NCBI GenBank assembly: GCA_029547805.1
Contig: JAKPOP010000010.1
Span: forward strand, 145,675 to 209,674
Length of the DNA: 64,000 nt
Origin: Deltaproteobacteria bacterium
Lineage (GTDB): Bacteria; Myxococcota_A; UBA9042; DTJE01
Reading direction: 5' to 3'
Of this stretch, positions 37,810 to 46,952 are shown piece after piece. The notes under the pieces are model-generated. The model was given only the letters and a program-made list of their open reading frames with translations, made no database searches and had not been told where the DNA came from. How positions within the stretch are numbered: position 1 is the stretch's first letter; every line of letters begins with the position of its first letter. Made by a program: the position numbers and the translations under genes.

Positions 37810-38864
37810 GGCGCCTCCTGGGACGACGAGGGCAATCGCAAGGCCGCCTCGATGGGCCGGTGGTCCGAGGCCATGACCCGGGGAACAGCCCTCTGGGTGG
37901 ACCCGGCAAACCCCCGGTGGAAGAGGTAGTCCAGGCGCCGATTGGGCGCCGTGGCCGGGAACGTCAGGGAGGCCTCGGAAGGGGCCTCCGGCGCCTCGTC
38001 CAGAAAGACCTCCCGGAGGCCCGGAACCCCCTGGATCAGCGGGATCGTCCGATCGGTCGTGAAGTCGGTCTCCGGCTCATCGGGGAAGTCCTTCCGCTGG
38101 GGAGCGTTCTCCGGCACCGAGTTGAGGTCCCCACCGACCAGCAGCAGGCGGCCGTTGTCCATCCGAGCCAGCCGTTCGGCCAGGATCTCCGCCTGCCGTT
38201 CCCGATTGCGAGGCCAGAAGGCCTCCAGGTGGACGTTGACCGCAGTCAGGACCGCGCCGTTTCCGAGGTCCAGGTCGGCCCACTGGATGGCCCGGTGAAG
38301 CGCAAAGACGCGGTACCACCAGGGAGCCTCGGAGGCCTGCGGCAACGGTTCCCGGCGACAGGCCCGGATCGGAAAGCGGCTCAGGATGGCCTGTCCGCTC
38401 CGGACCCGCCCGATGTGGCCCGACGGGTTCCACCCCGGGTGGGGCACGTAGCGAACGTCCCAGGTGTCCACGTAGCAACCGTGCGGCAGGCCCGCATGCC
38501 CCAGGAGCCACTGGAACTGGTCCACCATCCCGCTCCGGCGGGCCTCCCGGTCCACCTCCTGGAGGAGCACGACGTCCGGGTCCACCGCCCGGATCGCCGC
38601 GACGATGTCCTGGAGGTTCCGGACCACGTGGTCCCGGTCATAAATTCCTGTGGGCTGTCCTTCGGCGCCGCCGCCGAAGGCGATGTTCCAGGACATCACC
38701 TTGATGGCCCGGGGCGGCGCCGGGACCGGCGCTCCAGGCAGGGAGACGAGGTCGGCGCCCTCAAACCGATCGAGGTCCCGATTCAGGGGAGAGGAGGCGG
38801 CCCAGAGGAACCAGGTCCCCACGGCACCCCCCAGCAGCACCAGGATGGCGATGGCGGTCTTCAC
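37806..38864 (-). CDS. Endonuclease/exonuclease/phosphatase family protein, membrane-anchored or exported
   Basis: 352 residues. A hydrophobic N-terminus (AIAILVLLGGAVGTWFLWAA) acts as an anchor or signal. The DNase I-like fold has KVMSWNIAFG, VVLLQEVDREAR (metal Glu), LTAVNVHLEAFWP, LLLVGGDLNSVPE and a final SDHRPIEA (catalytic Asp-His). Targets in this superfamily range from DNA to phosphoinositides; an extracytoplasmic nuclease or phosphatase is likely. The GTG start has GGAGG 5 bases upstream. It begins 15 bp after the tRNA-Val terminator and is coupled to the GAF gene. Confidence 0.88.
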   Translation of the reverse strand: MKTAIAILVLLGGAVGTWFLWAASSPLNRDLDRFEGADLVSLPGAPVPAPPRAIKVMSWNIAFGGGAEGQPTGIYDRDHVVRNLQDIVAAIRAVDPDVVLLQEVDREARRSGMVDQFQWLLGHAGLPHGCYVDTWDVRYVPHPGWNPSGHIGRVRSGQAILSRFPIRACRREPLPQASEAPWWYRVFALHRAIQWADLDLGNGAVLTAVNVHLEAFWPRNRERQAEILAERLARMDNGRLLLVGGDLNSVPENAPQRKDFPDEPETDFTTDRTIPLIQGVPGLREVFLDEAPEAPSEASLTFPATAPNRRLDYLFHRGFAGSTQRAVPRVMASDHRPIEAALRLPSSSQEAP

Positions 38865-38879
38865 CGGTCCTCCGGATAC

Positions 38880-38906
38880 AAAAAAGCCCCGGCCTGAGCC
38901 GGGGCT
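38880..38906 (-). terminator. Intrinsic terminator of tRNA-Val
   Basis: On the minus strand AGCCCCGGC-TCAG-GCCGGGGCT forms a 9-bp G+C-rich stem followed directly by six T. This is the clearest Rho-independent terminator in the window. Confidence 0.9.
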
Positions 38907-38911
38907 CGCGG

Positions 38912-38983
38912 TGGGCGATGCAGGATTTGAACCTGCGACTTCATCCGTGTGAAGGATGCACTCTCCCGCTGAGTTAATCGCCC
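38912..38983 (-). tRNA. tRNA-Val: tRNA-Val (anticodon CAC)
   Basis: 72 nt. Acceptor GGGCGAT pairs with ATCGCCC, discriminator A. The D arm is CTCAGCGGGAGAG, the anticodon arm is CATCC-TTCACAC-GGATG (anticodon CAC), and the T arm is GCAGG-TTCAAAT-CCTGC. CCA is not encoded (ACCG follows), so it must be added afterwards. It has its own promoter and terminator. Confidence 0.96.
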
Positions 38984-39003
38984 TGAAAGGCCAACGCGGG
39001 AGC

Positions 39004-39031
39004 AGTCTACCAGAACAGGTGGCCGTGTCAA
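39004..39031 (-). promoter_or_regulatory. Promoter of tRNA-Val
   Basis: Minus-strand TTGACA (39026-39031), a 16-bp spacer and TAGACT (39004-39009) lie 20 bp before the tRNA 5' end. Confidence 0.7.
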
Positions 39032-39140
39032 GGCTCTGCCGCCGGCCACGACACGCCCTGGCCCGGAGACGAAACCTTCCGGTTCCGGGGCCCAGGCAGC
39101 CGTTCGACCTTCGGCAGGATCCCCGGGTGAGACCACGGGG

Positions 39141-41225
39141 TCATCGGGCACCGTCTGGAGGCAGGGTCCCGCCCCCCAGGGCCGCCTCGATCGCATCGGG
39201 GTCCTGGATGGGCGGCAGGCAGGCCCCGGCGTGGCACAGGTACAGCGTCGGCCTCCCGTCGATCATGGGCCGGTCCCGGAGGGTCTCGGGCGCATGTCCG
39301 CCACCGTCCCGGGAACCTTCGGCGTCCCGCCAGACCAGCATCCCGCCGGAACCAACCCGTCCCAGGAAGGTCCGGGCCAGAGCCAGGGCGGCCGGGTCTT
39401 CCCGGGACCCGGCCATCACCGCCGTCCAGAACCGAGTCCGTTCCTCCATGGCCAGCAGCGTCCAGGGGGCCATCTGGGGCTGCGCCATGGCCGCCGGGCC
39501 AAAGGTCCGGACCAGGGACTCCAGCAAGCCGGTCCACGCCGAGTCTCCGGTCCAGCACTCCAGGCGCACCAGGAGCCGGATCCAGGCCCCAGGCCCCGAG
39601 GGGGTCGGGTGGTCCTGGAGCAGCAGCGGCGGCCGGTCCGGGAGGTCGGTCGTGCCGTCGGGGACCAGGTGGATCGTCCCGTCCGGGGCATGCCACCGTT
39701 GCTGGATCTCCCGGGCCAGGGAGAGGGCCAGGTCCGCCCAGACCGGATCGCCGGTTGCCCCATGGAGGTCGATCATCGACAGGGCCCAGAGGGCCGCGTC
39801 GGCCAGGGTCGGAACCCCCTCCGGTTCCGTCCCGTTGAGGGCCCTCCCGAGGATCCGTCCCTGCGGTCGAAAGACCCCCACGAGCGCCCGGGCCGTCCGA
39901 TCCCCCTGGGCGATCCAGTCCTCCCGTCCTGCCATGACCCCGCAGGTGACCAGGGCCGAGCAGGCCAGGGCGTTCCACTCCAGGACGACCTTTGAGTCCC
40001 GCACCGGTGCCGGACGTCGGGAACGGGCCTCCCGAAGCGCCGGACGGATGCGATCCAGGAACGCCTCGTCATCGGCTGTCCGGACTCCCCGGCGGGTTGG
40101 CAGGAAGGATGGATGGAAACGGCCGGTGCCATCGTCCAGCAGGCTCCTGGCCATCAGGGCATCCTGATCACCCAGGACGGCCTTCAGGTCCAGGCCGTCC
40201 CAGAGATAGAAGGTCCCCTCCCCCAGCGGGTCGTCGGCGTCCAGGGAGGAGGCGAACAGTCCGTCGGGGCGGACCATCTCTCGAATCATCCACAGGACCG
40301 TATCCCTGGCCACCGCCTCCCAGGATGGCCCGTCGGGGATTGCCGAGGTTGCCTCGGCAAACAGCCGGGCCAGCATCGCGTTGTCATAGAGCATCTTCTC
40401 GAAGTGCGGCACCGACCAGGTCGCCTCGGTGGCGTAGCGGTGGAAGCCGCCGCCAACCACGTCCCGGATGCCCCCGGTGATCATCGCCCGAAGGGTCCGT
40501 TCCAGGTCTCGGGCCAGGTCCGGGTCCCGGTCACGCCGGACTCCCGCCAGGACCAGGTCCAGGACCGGGACCTGGGGGAACTTGACCGGCCCGCCGATGC
40601 CCCCGTGCACCCGGTCGAACGGCAGTCTCCCGATCGCCTCTCGGACCGCCGCCGGTTCCCCGGGCTCTCCGGGTCCCGGCTCGCCGAGGGACCGCAGGGC
40701 CTCCAGCACCCTCCGGCCCTGGCGGACCAGCAGCTCCCGGTCGTTTCTCCACCGCGCCGACACCTCCCGCAGCAGGGCCAGGAAGACCGGCCGAGGAAAG
40801 TAGGTGCCTCCGAAGAAGGGGTGCCCGTCGGGGGTCAACAAGGCCGTCAGGGGCCATCCTCCCTGCCCGGTCATCGCCTGGACCGCCTGAAGGTAGAAGG
40901 CATCGACGTCGGGCCTGTCCTCCCGGTCCACCTTGACCGGGACGAAGTCCTCGGCCAGCACCCGGGCCACCTCCTCGTCCTCGAAGGACTCCCGCTCCAT
41001 CACGTGGCACCAGTGGCAGGAGGCGTACCCGATCGACAGGAGGATTGGCAGGTCCCGACGCCGGGCCTCCTGGAAGGCCTCGGGTCCGAAGGGCCACCAG
41101 GGCACCGGATTGCGGGCATGCTGCCGCAGGTACAACGACGCCGACCCACCGAGGCGGTTTCGTGGCGCCTCCATTGCGGATCGGTCGGTGTCCTCGGGCC
41201 CGGGGGAATCGGTACGGTCGACCAT
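39141..41225 (-). CDS. DUF255 thioredoxin-like / six-hairpin protein (YyaL, SSP411 family)
   Basis: 694 residues, the usual size. The N-terminal thioredoxin-like domain starts after LYLRQHARNPVPWWPFG and has SIGYASCHWCHVMERESFED, where CHWC is the family CxxC. KVDREDRPDVDAFYLQAVQ and GQGGWPLTALLTPDGHPFFG follow. The C-terminal two-thirds is an (alpha/alpha)6 barrel: GGIRDVVGGGFHRYATE, VPHFEKMLYDNAML and DDPLGEGTFYLWD. The biochemical role is unsettled; homologues are cytosolic. The ATG at 41225 keeps a 40-residue leader; an ATG 51 bases later is an alternative. Transcribed alone; divergent from the thioesterase gene. Confidence 0.9.
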   Translation of the reverse strand: MVDRTDSPGPEDTDRSAMEAPRNRLGGSASLYLRQHARNPVPWWPFGPEAFQEARRRDLPILLSIGYASCHWCHVMERESFEDEEVARVLAEDFVPVKVDREDRPDVDAFYLQAVQAMTGQGGWPLTALLTPDGHPFFGGTYFPRPVFLALLREVSARWRNDRELLVRQGRRVLEALRSLGEPGPGEPGEPAAVREAIGRLPFDRVHGGIGGPVKFPQVPVLDLVLAGVRRDRDPDLARDLERTLRAMITGGIRDVVGGGFHRYATEATWSVPHFEKMLYDNAMLARLFAEATSAIPDGPSWEAVARDTVLWMIREMVRPDGLFASSLDADDPLGEGTFYLWDGLDLKAVLGDQDALMARSLLDDGTGRFHPSFLPTRRGVRTADDEAFLDRIRPALREARSRRPAPVRDSKVVLEWNALACSALVTCGVMAGREDWIAQGDRTARALVGVFRPQGRILGRALNGTEPEGVPTLADAALWALSMIDLHGATGDPVWADLALSLAREIQQRWHAPDGTIHLVPDGTTDLPDRPPLLLQDHPTPSGPGAWIRLLVRLECWTGDSAWTGLLESLVRTFGPAAMAQPQMAPWTLLAMEERTRFWTAVMAGSREDPAALALARTFLGRVGSGGMLVWRDAEGSRDGGGHAPETLRDRPMIDGRPTLYLCHAGACLPPIQDPDAIEAALGGGTLPPDGAR

Positions 41226-41296
41226 CGGGAACGCCCCGTCCGGGGTGGTGGCAGTATGCCAGCATCTCGGGAGCAATGCTCGCTCGACGAGACCTC

Positions 41297-41324
41297 CGTT
41301 GCAGGAATCCGCCGGTTGCGGAGA
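41297..41324 (+). promoter_or_regulatory. Promoter of the thioesterase gene
   Basis: TTGCAG (41297-41302), a 16-bp spacer and GAGAAT (41319-41324) lie 49 bp before the ATG. The same -10 hexamer serves the FHA operon. Confidence 0.5.
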
Positions 41325-41373
41325 ATTCCCTCCCGGGGCGATGGGCGCCACCGAAACCTGCAAGGAAGGGGTC

Positions 41374-41817
41374 ATGGAACCAGAAGCGACCACGGAGTGG
41401 GAGACGGCGACGGAGGTCCGGACGGTCTTCCGGGACATCGACATGCTGGGGCATGTCAACAACGCGGTGTACCTGTCCTACCTGGAACAGGCCCGGACCG
41501 ACCTGTGGCGACGGTGGTTCGGCCCCGGCGGATACCACCGGATGCCCTATCTGGTCGGCGAGGCGACGATCCGGTACCGGAAGGCCGTCCACCTGAACGA
41601 GGTCCTCCGGATCGATGCCCGGCTCGTGTCGGTGACCCGGCGGACCTTCACGCTGGAGTACCGGTTCGTGCGGCTCTCGGACCCGCCGGAGGAGGTGGCC
41701 GTTTCCCGTTCCGTGCTGGTCTTCTTCGACCCGGAGAACGGTCGATCCGTGGACGCCCCCGAGGAGTTCCTGGCCTTTGCTGCCGCTCGGGGTCTGGCCC
41801 CGACGTCCGGGTCCTGA
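41374..41817 (+). CDS. Acyl-CoA thioesterase, 4HBT hotdog fold
   Basis: 147 residues, a single hotdog domain. VFRDIDMLGHVNNAVYLSYLEQAR carries the 4-hydroxybenzoyl-CoA thioesterase signature with catalytic Asp in DIDMLGHVNN. Beta strands GEATIRYRKAVHLNEVLRID and RTFTLEYRFVR follow. It hydrolyses an acyl-CoA or acyl-ACP in the cytoplasm; chain length unknown. AAGGAAGG precedes the ATG; an in-frame ATG 33 bases upstream is less well placed. Its 3' end is 16 bp from the convergent MBL gene. Confidence 0.88.
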   Translation: MEPEATTEWETATEVRTVFRDIDMLGHVNNAVYLSYLEQARTDLWRRWFGPGGYHRMPYLVGEATIRYRKAVHLNEVLRIDARLVSVTRRTFTLEYRFVRLSDPPEEVAVSRSVLVFFDPENGRSVDAPEEFLAFAAARGLAPTSGS

Positions 41818-41833
41818 AGACGGGCCGGCAATC

Positions 41834-42655
41834 CTAGAAGTCCAGCACCGGGCCGGGCTCGAAGGCCGGCGCGGCCAGCACCGGCACGTGGTGGTCCAGG
41901 CACGGGGCCATCCGGCGGACCGTCTCTTCTGCCAGCCGCGGTTCGTTGTGGTCCCGGGAGAGATGGGCCAGCACCACCACCTGGGGCAGCCGCAACGACG
42001 CCTCCCCGACCCGCTGCAGGAACCCGCCGCTCTGGAGGTTCGACAGGTGCCCCCGGGACGAGGCCACCCGGGCCTTGTCCAGGGGATGCCGGGGGCTCCG
42101 CTGGAGCATCCCCTCGTCGTAGTTCGCCTCGATCACCACGGCGTCCACGTCCCGGAAGTAGGGCAGTTCCTCCACTCCGGCCTGACCCAGGTCGGTGGCC
42201 ATCACCAGCCGTCGCTGCATCCCGCCCGATCCGGTCCGGAACAGAAAGCCGAAGGTCCGGACGTCGTGAGACACCTCGAAGGGGGTCACCTCCAGGTCCC
42301 CGACCAGGTAGGTGGCCCCGGGACGAATCTCCTGGACCCCGTCCCAGGGCATCTCCCGACCCGTCTTCTGGCGATGGAGACCGGCTGCGGCTGACAGCGC
42401 CTCCCGGTGGCCCAGCAGAGGAATCCGGGCCTCCCGGTTCCACCGAAGCCCTGCCCAGCCCAGGTGGTCCGAATGGGCATGGCTCAGGAGCACGGCCGCC
42501 GGGACGGCCCCCTCGCCGAACCCGTTCTGCCGGACCTCCTCCAGGAGGTCCCGGCGGGTGGGGATCCCCAGGTCGACGGCGACCCTCGCCCGGGAGGTCT
42601 CCACCAGGGCCATGTTGCCGCTCGACCCGCTTCGAAGGCTACGGAACCTCAACAT
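41834..42655 (-). CDS. YycJ/WalJ-type metallo-beta-lactamase fold hydrolase
   Basis: 273 residues. It opens with LRFRSLRSGSSGNMALVE, typical of the YycJ group, then LLSHAHSDHLGWAGLRW (zinc ligands), EVSHDVRTFGF, ATDLGQAG and VIEANYDEGML, and ends with LAHLSRDHNEPRLAEETV. Members are nuclease-like enzymes; WalJ has been tied to DNA or cell-wall control, but the substrate is open. GGGAGG precedes the ATG. It overlaps the truB end by 17 bp and is the last gene of the nusA operon. Confidence 0.88.
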   Translation of the reverse strand: MLRFRSLRSGSSGNMALVETSRARVAVDLGIPTRRDLLEEVRQNGFGEGAVPAAVLLSHAHSDHLGWAGLRWNREARIPLLGHREALSAAAGLHRQKTGREMPWDGVQEIRPGATYLVGDLEVTPFEVSHDVRTFGFLFRTGSGGMQRRLVMATDLGQAGVEELPYFRDVDAVVIEANYDEGMLQRSPRHPLDKARVASSRGHLSNLQSGGFLQRVGEASLRLPQVVVLAHLSRDHNEPRLAEETVRRMAPCLDHHVPVLAAPAFEPGPVLDF

Positions 42656-43373
42656 CCCGCCTCCCTCGGGCCTTCGGGCCGGAAGGGGTCCCCTCCAGCC
42701 GCCACAGGGGCACCGCCTGCTCCACTCGATACTCTCCCACGGCCGTCCGCCGAAGGGCAACCAGATGCCCCCCGCACCCCAGGCGTCGACCCAGGTCCCG
42801 AGCCAGGACCCGCATGTAGGCGCCCTTTCCGCACCGGACCCGGAGGTCCAGGTCGGGAGGCAGGTATTCCAGCAGCCGGATCTCGTGGAACACGACCGGC
42901 CGGGCCGCCTTGGCCACCTCCAGGCCGCGCCGGGCATACCAGTACAGGGGCCGCCCCTGGTGCTTGAGGGCCGAGTGGGCCGGCGGTTCCTGGAGCCCCT
43001 CCCCCAGGAAGGATGCCACCGCCTCCCCGATGACGTCCACCCCGGGCAGCCCGCCGGGCCCCCGAGACACCACGACTCCGGTCCAGTCCCCGGTGTCCGT
43101 CTCGCTTCCCAGGCGAACCCGCAGCAGGTACTCCTTGTCCCCTTCCAGCAGGCGATCCGCCTCCCGGGTGAACTCCCGACCGACCATCACCGGCAGGAGC
43201 CCCGTCGCGAACGGGTCCAGCGTCCCGCCATGTCCCACGCGTCGCACGCCGGTCACCCGCCGCACCACGTCCACCACCCGGGCCGAGGAGATCCCCGCCG
43301 GCTTGTCCACCAGCCAGATCCCCGGCACCGGGAAGGGAGACTCCTCGCAGGGGCCCGTGTCGGACCGGCTCAT
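42639..43373 (-). CDS. truB: tRNA pseudouridine-55 synthase TruB
   Basis: About 244 residues, somewhat short for TruB. GIWLVDKPAGISSARVVD and the catalytic HGGTLDPFATGLLPV (Asp nucleophile) are intact. The second half has KHQGRPLYWYARRGLEV and CGKGAYMRVLARDLGRRLG. It makes the T-loop pseudouridine of tRNA. The chosen ATG follows the rbfA stop as TGA-G-ATG; an ATG 15 bases earlier, inside rbfA, is an alternative. The C-terminal PUA domain of the long TruB form is missing; only a short basic tail is present. Confidence 0.92.
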   Translation of the reverse strand: MSRSDTGPCEESPFPVPGIWLVDKPAGISSARVVDVVRRVTGVRRVGHGGTLDPFATGLLPVMVGREFTREADRLLEGDKEYLLRVRLGSETDTGDWTGVVVSRGPGGLPGVDVIGEAVASFLGEGLQEPPAHSALKHQGRPLYWYARRGLEVAKAARPVVFHEIRLLEYLPPDLDLRVRCGKGAYMRVLARDLGRRLGCGGHLVALRRTAVGEYRVEQAVPLWRLEGTPSGPKARGRRDVEVP

Positions 43374-43374
43374 C

Positions 43375-43755
43375 TCACGACGATCCATCGGGGGACCCGT
43401 CGTCGGCCGGTGGCGGCAGGTGACTCAGGAGGTCCGTCACCCGGGCCACCTGGTCCGGAACCTCGTCGTAGTGGAATTCCAGCGCGGGCACCCGGAGCAG
43501 GCGCACCCGCCTCCCCACCTCCCGCCGCAGGAAGCCCCTGCACGCGGCCAGTCCCTTCAACAGTTCCTGGCGTCCCTGCTCGTCCCCCTGGAGCGGACGC
43601 ACGTAGATCCGGGCCAGGCTCATGTCCGCGGTGACCTGGACCCGGGTCACCACGGCGCCCTGGACCCGGGGGTCCCGGACCTCGATCACCAGCAGGCTTC
43701 CCAGGACCTCCTGGATCTCCCGACCGATTCGTTCGGTTCTTGCGAACGGTTTCAT
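43375..43755 (-). CDS. rbfA: Ribosome-binding factor A
   Basis: 126 residues. The KH-like fold starts RTERIGREIQEVLGSLLV, then VTADMSLARIYVRPLQG, LAACRGFLRREVGRRVRLLRVPALEFHYD split across strands 2-3, and a disordered acidic tail. It matures the 30S subunit. Between ylxP (18 bp) and truB, as in most bacteria. The tail ends in a Ser/Asp run. Confidence 0.94.
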   Translation of the reverse strand: MKPFARTERIGREIQEVLGSLLVIEVRDPRVQGAVVTRVQVTADMSLARIYVRPLQGDEQGRQELLKGLAACRGFLRREVGRRVRLLRVPALEFHYDEVPDQVARVTDLLSHLPPPADDGSPDGSS

Positions 43756-43773
43756 GACCTCTTCCCCCGGAAC

Positions 43774-44064
43774 TCAGAGGAGATGGAGGATCTCGATCTG
43801 GTGACCCTCGACCTCCGCGAGTCCCAGCCCCTCGACGTGGGTCACGATCCGGTCCAGCAGCGAGTTCACGAAGCGGTGATCGTTGGCCACCACGGCGACT
43901 CCCAGCACCGCAGACCCCGGGTCGTCCAGGGAATCCACCTCGGCCATGGCCAGGTGAAACTGCTGGCGCGTGCGGGCGATGACCCGCTTCACGATGCTGC
44001 GCTTCCCCTTCAGGTCCGCGGTCTCCGGAATGGCCAGATCGATCCGGCAGACGCCTACCACCAT
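43774..44064 (-). CDS. ylxP: DUF503 family protein (YlxP)
   Basis: 96 residues. VGVCRIDLAIPETADLKGKR, SIVKRVIARTRQQFHLAMAE and VANDHRFVNSLLDRIVTHVE match DUF503, a small ferredoxin-like protein found between infB and rbfA. A role in 30S assembly is suspected. GGGAGTGACCC precedes the ATG, 40 bp after the infB stop. Confidence 0.92.
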   Translation of the reverse strand: MVVGVCRIDLAIPETADLKGKRSIVKRVIARTRQQFHLAMAEVDSLDDPGSAVLGVAVVANDHRFVNSLLDRIVTHVEGLGLAEVEGHQIEILHLL

Positions 44065-44104
44065 GGGTCACTCCCTCGGGACGTCCCCGGGCGAGAACAC
44101 GGGT

Positions 44105-46669
44105 TCAGACGACCTGGACCGTCTCCCGGACGGCCTCCTGCTCGTAGAACTCCAGCAGGTCGCCTTCCTGCAAGTCCTCGAAGCCATCGATGGCGATGCC
44201 GCACTCCAGGCCCTGCTTCACCTCGCGGACATCGTCCTTGTAGCGCTTCAGGCTCGACAGTCGCCCGGTGAACACGGTCTCCTTGCCCCGCACGACCTTG
44301 ATCTCCGCCGACCGGACCACGTGGCCGCTCAGGACGTAGGTCCCGGCGATCTGGCCGACCTTCGAGACCTGGAAGACCTTCCGGACCTCCGCCTTTCCGA
44401 TGAGCTTCATCACCATCTTGGGGGCCAGCAGGCCCTCCATCGCCTTCTTCAGGTCCTCGATGGCCTCGTAGATGATGTTGTAGCGGCGGATCTCGACGCC
44501 CTCCTGCTCCGCCAGGTGCTGGGCCTTGGGATCGACCGCCACCGAGAACCCGACGATCACCGCGTCGGAGGCCATCGCCAGGTTCACGTCGCTCTCGGTC
44601 ACGGCCCCGACGGCGCTGTGAATCACCCGCAGGGAGATCTCGGGGTGGCGCAGTTTCGTGATGCTCTCCACCAGCGGCGCCAGCGACCCCTGGACGTCCG
44701 CCCGGACGATCACGCGCAGTTCCTTCATCCCCCCCGACTGGACCCGCTGGTAGAAGTCCTCCAGGGTGACCCGGGCCCCCGATGCCGCCAGCCGGGCCTT
44801 CTTCTGGCGCTCCAGGGCGAATTCCGCCACCTCCCGGGCCTTCTTCTCGTCTGGGAGCACCACGAAGGGGTCGCCGGCGTCGGGCACCAGGTTCAACCCG
44901 GCAATCCGCGCCGGCATGGAGGGACCGACGGACTGGACGGTCCGTCCCTTGTCGTCCTGCATCGATCGCACCCGGCCAAAGGCCATGCCCGCGACGACCG
45001 GGTCCCCGACCTTGAGCGTCCCGCCCTGGACCAGCACCGTCGCGAGGGGCCCCAGGCGATTGTCCAGCCGCGCCTCGAGAACGGTTCCCCGGCCCGGCTT
45101 GTTGGGGTTGGCCTTCAGTTCGAGGACCTGGGCCTGCAGGAGCACCATCTCCATCAGGTTGTCGATTCCCAGGTTCTTCTTCGCCGAGATCTCGCAGAAG
45201 ATCGTGGACCCGCCCCAGTCCTCCGGAACCAGGCCCTCGTCGGCCAGTTCCCGACGGACCCGCTCGGGATTCGCCTCGGGCTTGTCGATCTTGTTCACCG
45301 CCACGATGATCGGGACATTCGCGGCACGGGCGTGGGCGATGGCCTCCTTCGTCTGGGCCATCACGCCGTCGTCGGCCGCCACGACCAGGATCACGATGTC
45401 CGTGACTCCCGCGCCCCGGGCCCGCATCTGGGTGAAGGCCTCGTGGCCCGGGGTGTCGATGAAGGTGATCGCCCCCGATTCGGTCTGGACCGTGTAGGCC
45501 CCGATGTGCTGGGTGATGCCCCCGGCCTCGTGTTCGGCGACGTTGGCCGACCGGATCCGGTCCAGCAGCGTCGTCTTGCCGTGGTCCACGTGCCCCATCA
45601 CGGTGACCACGGGGGGCCGGGGAAGCAGTTCCAGTTCGCCGTCCGGCTGCTCCTGGAGATAGGTCGCCGGGTCGAAGCCCACCTTCTCGATGGTGTAACC
45701 ATATTCCGTCGCCACGATGCCGGCCGTGTCCAGGTCCAGGGCCTGGTTGACCCCGGCCATCACCCCCATCTGCATGAGCTTGCGGACCAGATCCGGCGCC
45801 CGGAGTCCCATCGCATGGGCCAGTTCCCCGACGGTGATCGTCTCTGCCTCGACTCTCAAGGTTCGCTTGCTCTCCTTCGGGACGGTCAGCAAGGTCTTCT
45901 GGGGCCGGCCCCGGCGCTGCACGTTCCGGCCGCCCCGCCGGCGCGCCGCCTGCCGCGGGCTCTCGGTCTCCAGGTCGTCCTCCCCCTTCGTGAAGCGCAA
46001 CTCCCGCAACTGCAGCACGTCGCTGCGCCGGTCATAGACGAGCCGCTTCTGTTTCGGGGCCTTGGCCTTCTCCCCGGCCTCCACCAGGGCCTTCAGGGCC
46101 TCCCGGGTCGTCCCGTCGGCCGGTCGCGCCACCACGGCGGGCACCACGGGCGGCGGAGGCGGAACCTCCTCCGGGACCGAAGGAGCCGGTGCCTGCTTCT
46201 GCGATTGACCGGCCGGACCGGGCTCCTCCCCTCCCGGTGCCGCAGGCTGCTCGGGCTGCGGGGTCTCGGGAACGGGAGCGACCACTGCCTCCGCGGGTTC
46301 CGCCTGGACGGCCATGTCCGGGGCGGCCTCCGGCGCGGCGGCCGTCTCACCGGCGGTGGCAGTCGGCTGGGCCGCCCCTTCCGGGACCTCCGGGGAGACG
46401 GTCCTTGCGGCCTCCGGGGCAGCAGCCTCCGGGGCCTTCGGCGCCTCGGTGACCACCCGCCGCCGGACGACCCTTCCCGCCCCGACCCGGGTCACCGCCG
46501 ACTCTCCCGGCTTCGGAGTCTCGAACAGGCGCTTCGCGAGTTCCTCCTGGTCCGGTTTCATCGTCGCCAGGTGGTCCTTCAGGACGACCCCGGATTCCTT
46601 GAGCCGCGCCAGCAGGACCTTGGATTCGACCCCCAGTTCCTTGGCGACTTCAAACACGCGCTTGCTCAT
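44105..46669 (-). CDS. infB: Translation initiation factor IF-2
   Basis: 854 residues. The N-terminal IF2N ([21 protein letters not shown]) is followed by a long Ala/Pro/Glu-rich linker (about 60-225) and a second IF2N-type helical region ([20 protein letters not shown]). The GTPase domain (from about 350) has [23 protein letters not shown] and [13 protein letters not shown]. Domains II, III and IV follow, ending with a [21 protein letters not shown] motif. It loads fMet-tRNA on the 30S subunit. 10 bp after ylxR in the nusA operon. Confidence 0.97.
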   Translation of the reverse strand: MSKRVFEVAKELGVESKVLLARLKESGVVLKDHLATMKPDQEELAKRLFETPKPGESAVTRVGAGRVVRRRVVTEAPKAPEAAAPEAARTVSPEVPEGAAQPTATAGETAAAPEAAPDMAVQAEPAEAVVAPVPETPQPEQPAAPGGEEPGPAGQSQKQAPAPSVPEEVPPPPPVVPAVVARPADGTTREALKALVEAGEKAKAPKQKRLVYDRRSDVLQLRELRFTKGEDDLETESPRQAARRRGGRNVQRRGRPQKTLLTVPKESKRTLRVEAETITVGELAHAMGLRAPDLVRKLMQMGVMAGVNQALDLDTAGIVATEYGYTIEKVGFDPATYLQEQPDGELELLPRPPVVTVMGHVDHGKTTLLDRIRSANVAEHEAGGITQHIGAYTVQTESGAITFIDTPGHEAFTQMRARGAGVTDIVILVVAADDGVMAQTKEAIAHARAANVPIIVAVNKIDKPEANPERVRRELADEGLVPEDWGGSTIFCEISAKKNLGIDNLMEMVLLQAQVLELKANPNKPGRGTVLEARLDNRLGPLATVLVQGGTLKVGDPVVAGMAFGRVRSMQDDKGRTVQSVGPSMPARIAGLNLVPDAGDPFVVLPDEKKAREVAEFALERQKKARLAASGARVTLEDFYQRVQSGGMKELRVIVRADVQGSLAPLVESITKLRHPEISLRVIHSAVGAVTESDVNLAMASDAVIVGFSVAVDPKAQHLAEQEGVEIRRYNIIYEAIEDLKKAMEGLLAPKMVMKLIGKAEVRKVFQVSKVGQIAGTYVLSGHVVRSAEIKVVRGKETVFTGRLSSLKRYKDDVREVKQGLECGIAIDGFEDLQEGDLLEFYEQEAVRETVQVV

Positions 46670-46679
46670 GGGCCCCCCT

Positions 46680-46952
46680 TCACCTCTGGGAGAGCGGGAA
46701 GGCCTCGACCCAGGCCGTCCCCCCCGTGCTCACCCTCAGGGCCCGGGAAACGGATCCCCGGGCCAGTGCGCGCTTCAGGCAGGTCGATTCCGGGCAGAGG
46801 TACGCCCCCCTGCCGAACAGCCGCCGCGCCACGTCCACCGACACGGTCCCCGACGGGTCCAGGGCCAGCCGCACCAGTTCGCGTTGCGGCCGCTGGCGCC
46901 CACATCCGAGGCAACGCCTCAGGGGGACGTGCGATGTCTTCGTTGCCGTCAC
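46680..46952 (-). CDS. ylxR: YlxR family (DUF448) RNA-binding protein
   Basis: 90 residues. PLRRCLGCGRQRPQRELVRL and the hallmark GRGAYLCPESTCLKRAL are present, with the Cys pairs intact. YlxR sits between nusA and infB in many phyla and binds RNA or RNase P. The GTG start overlaps the nusA stop (GTGA) and has GAGGGGGAT upstream; a longer reading would copy the nusA 3' end. Confidence 0.92.
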   Translation of the reverse strand: MTATKTSHVPLRRCLGCGRQRPQRELVRLALDPSGTVSVDVARRLFGRGAYLCPESTCLKRALARGSVSRALRVSTGGTAWVEAFPLSQR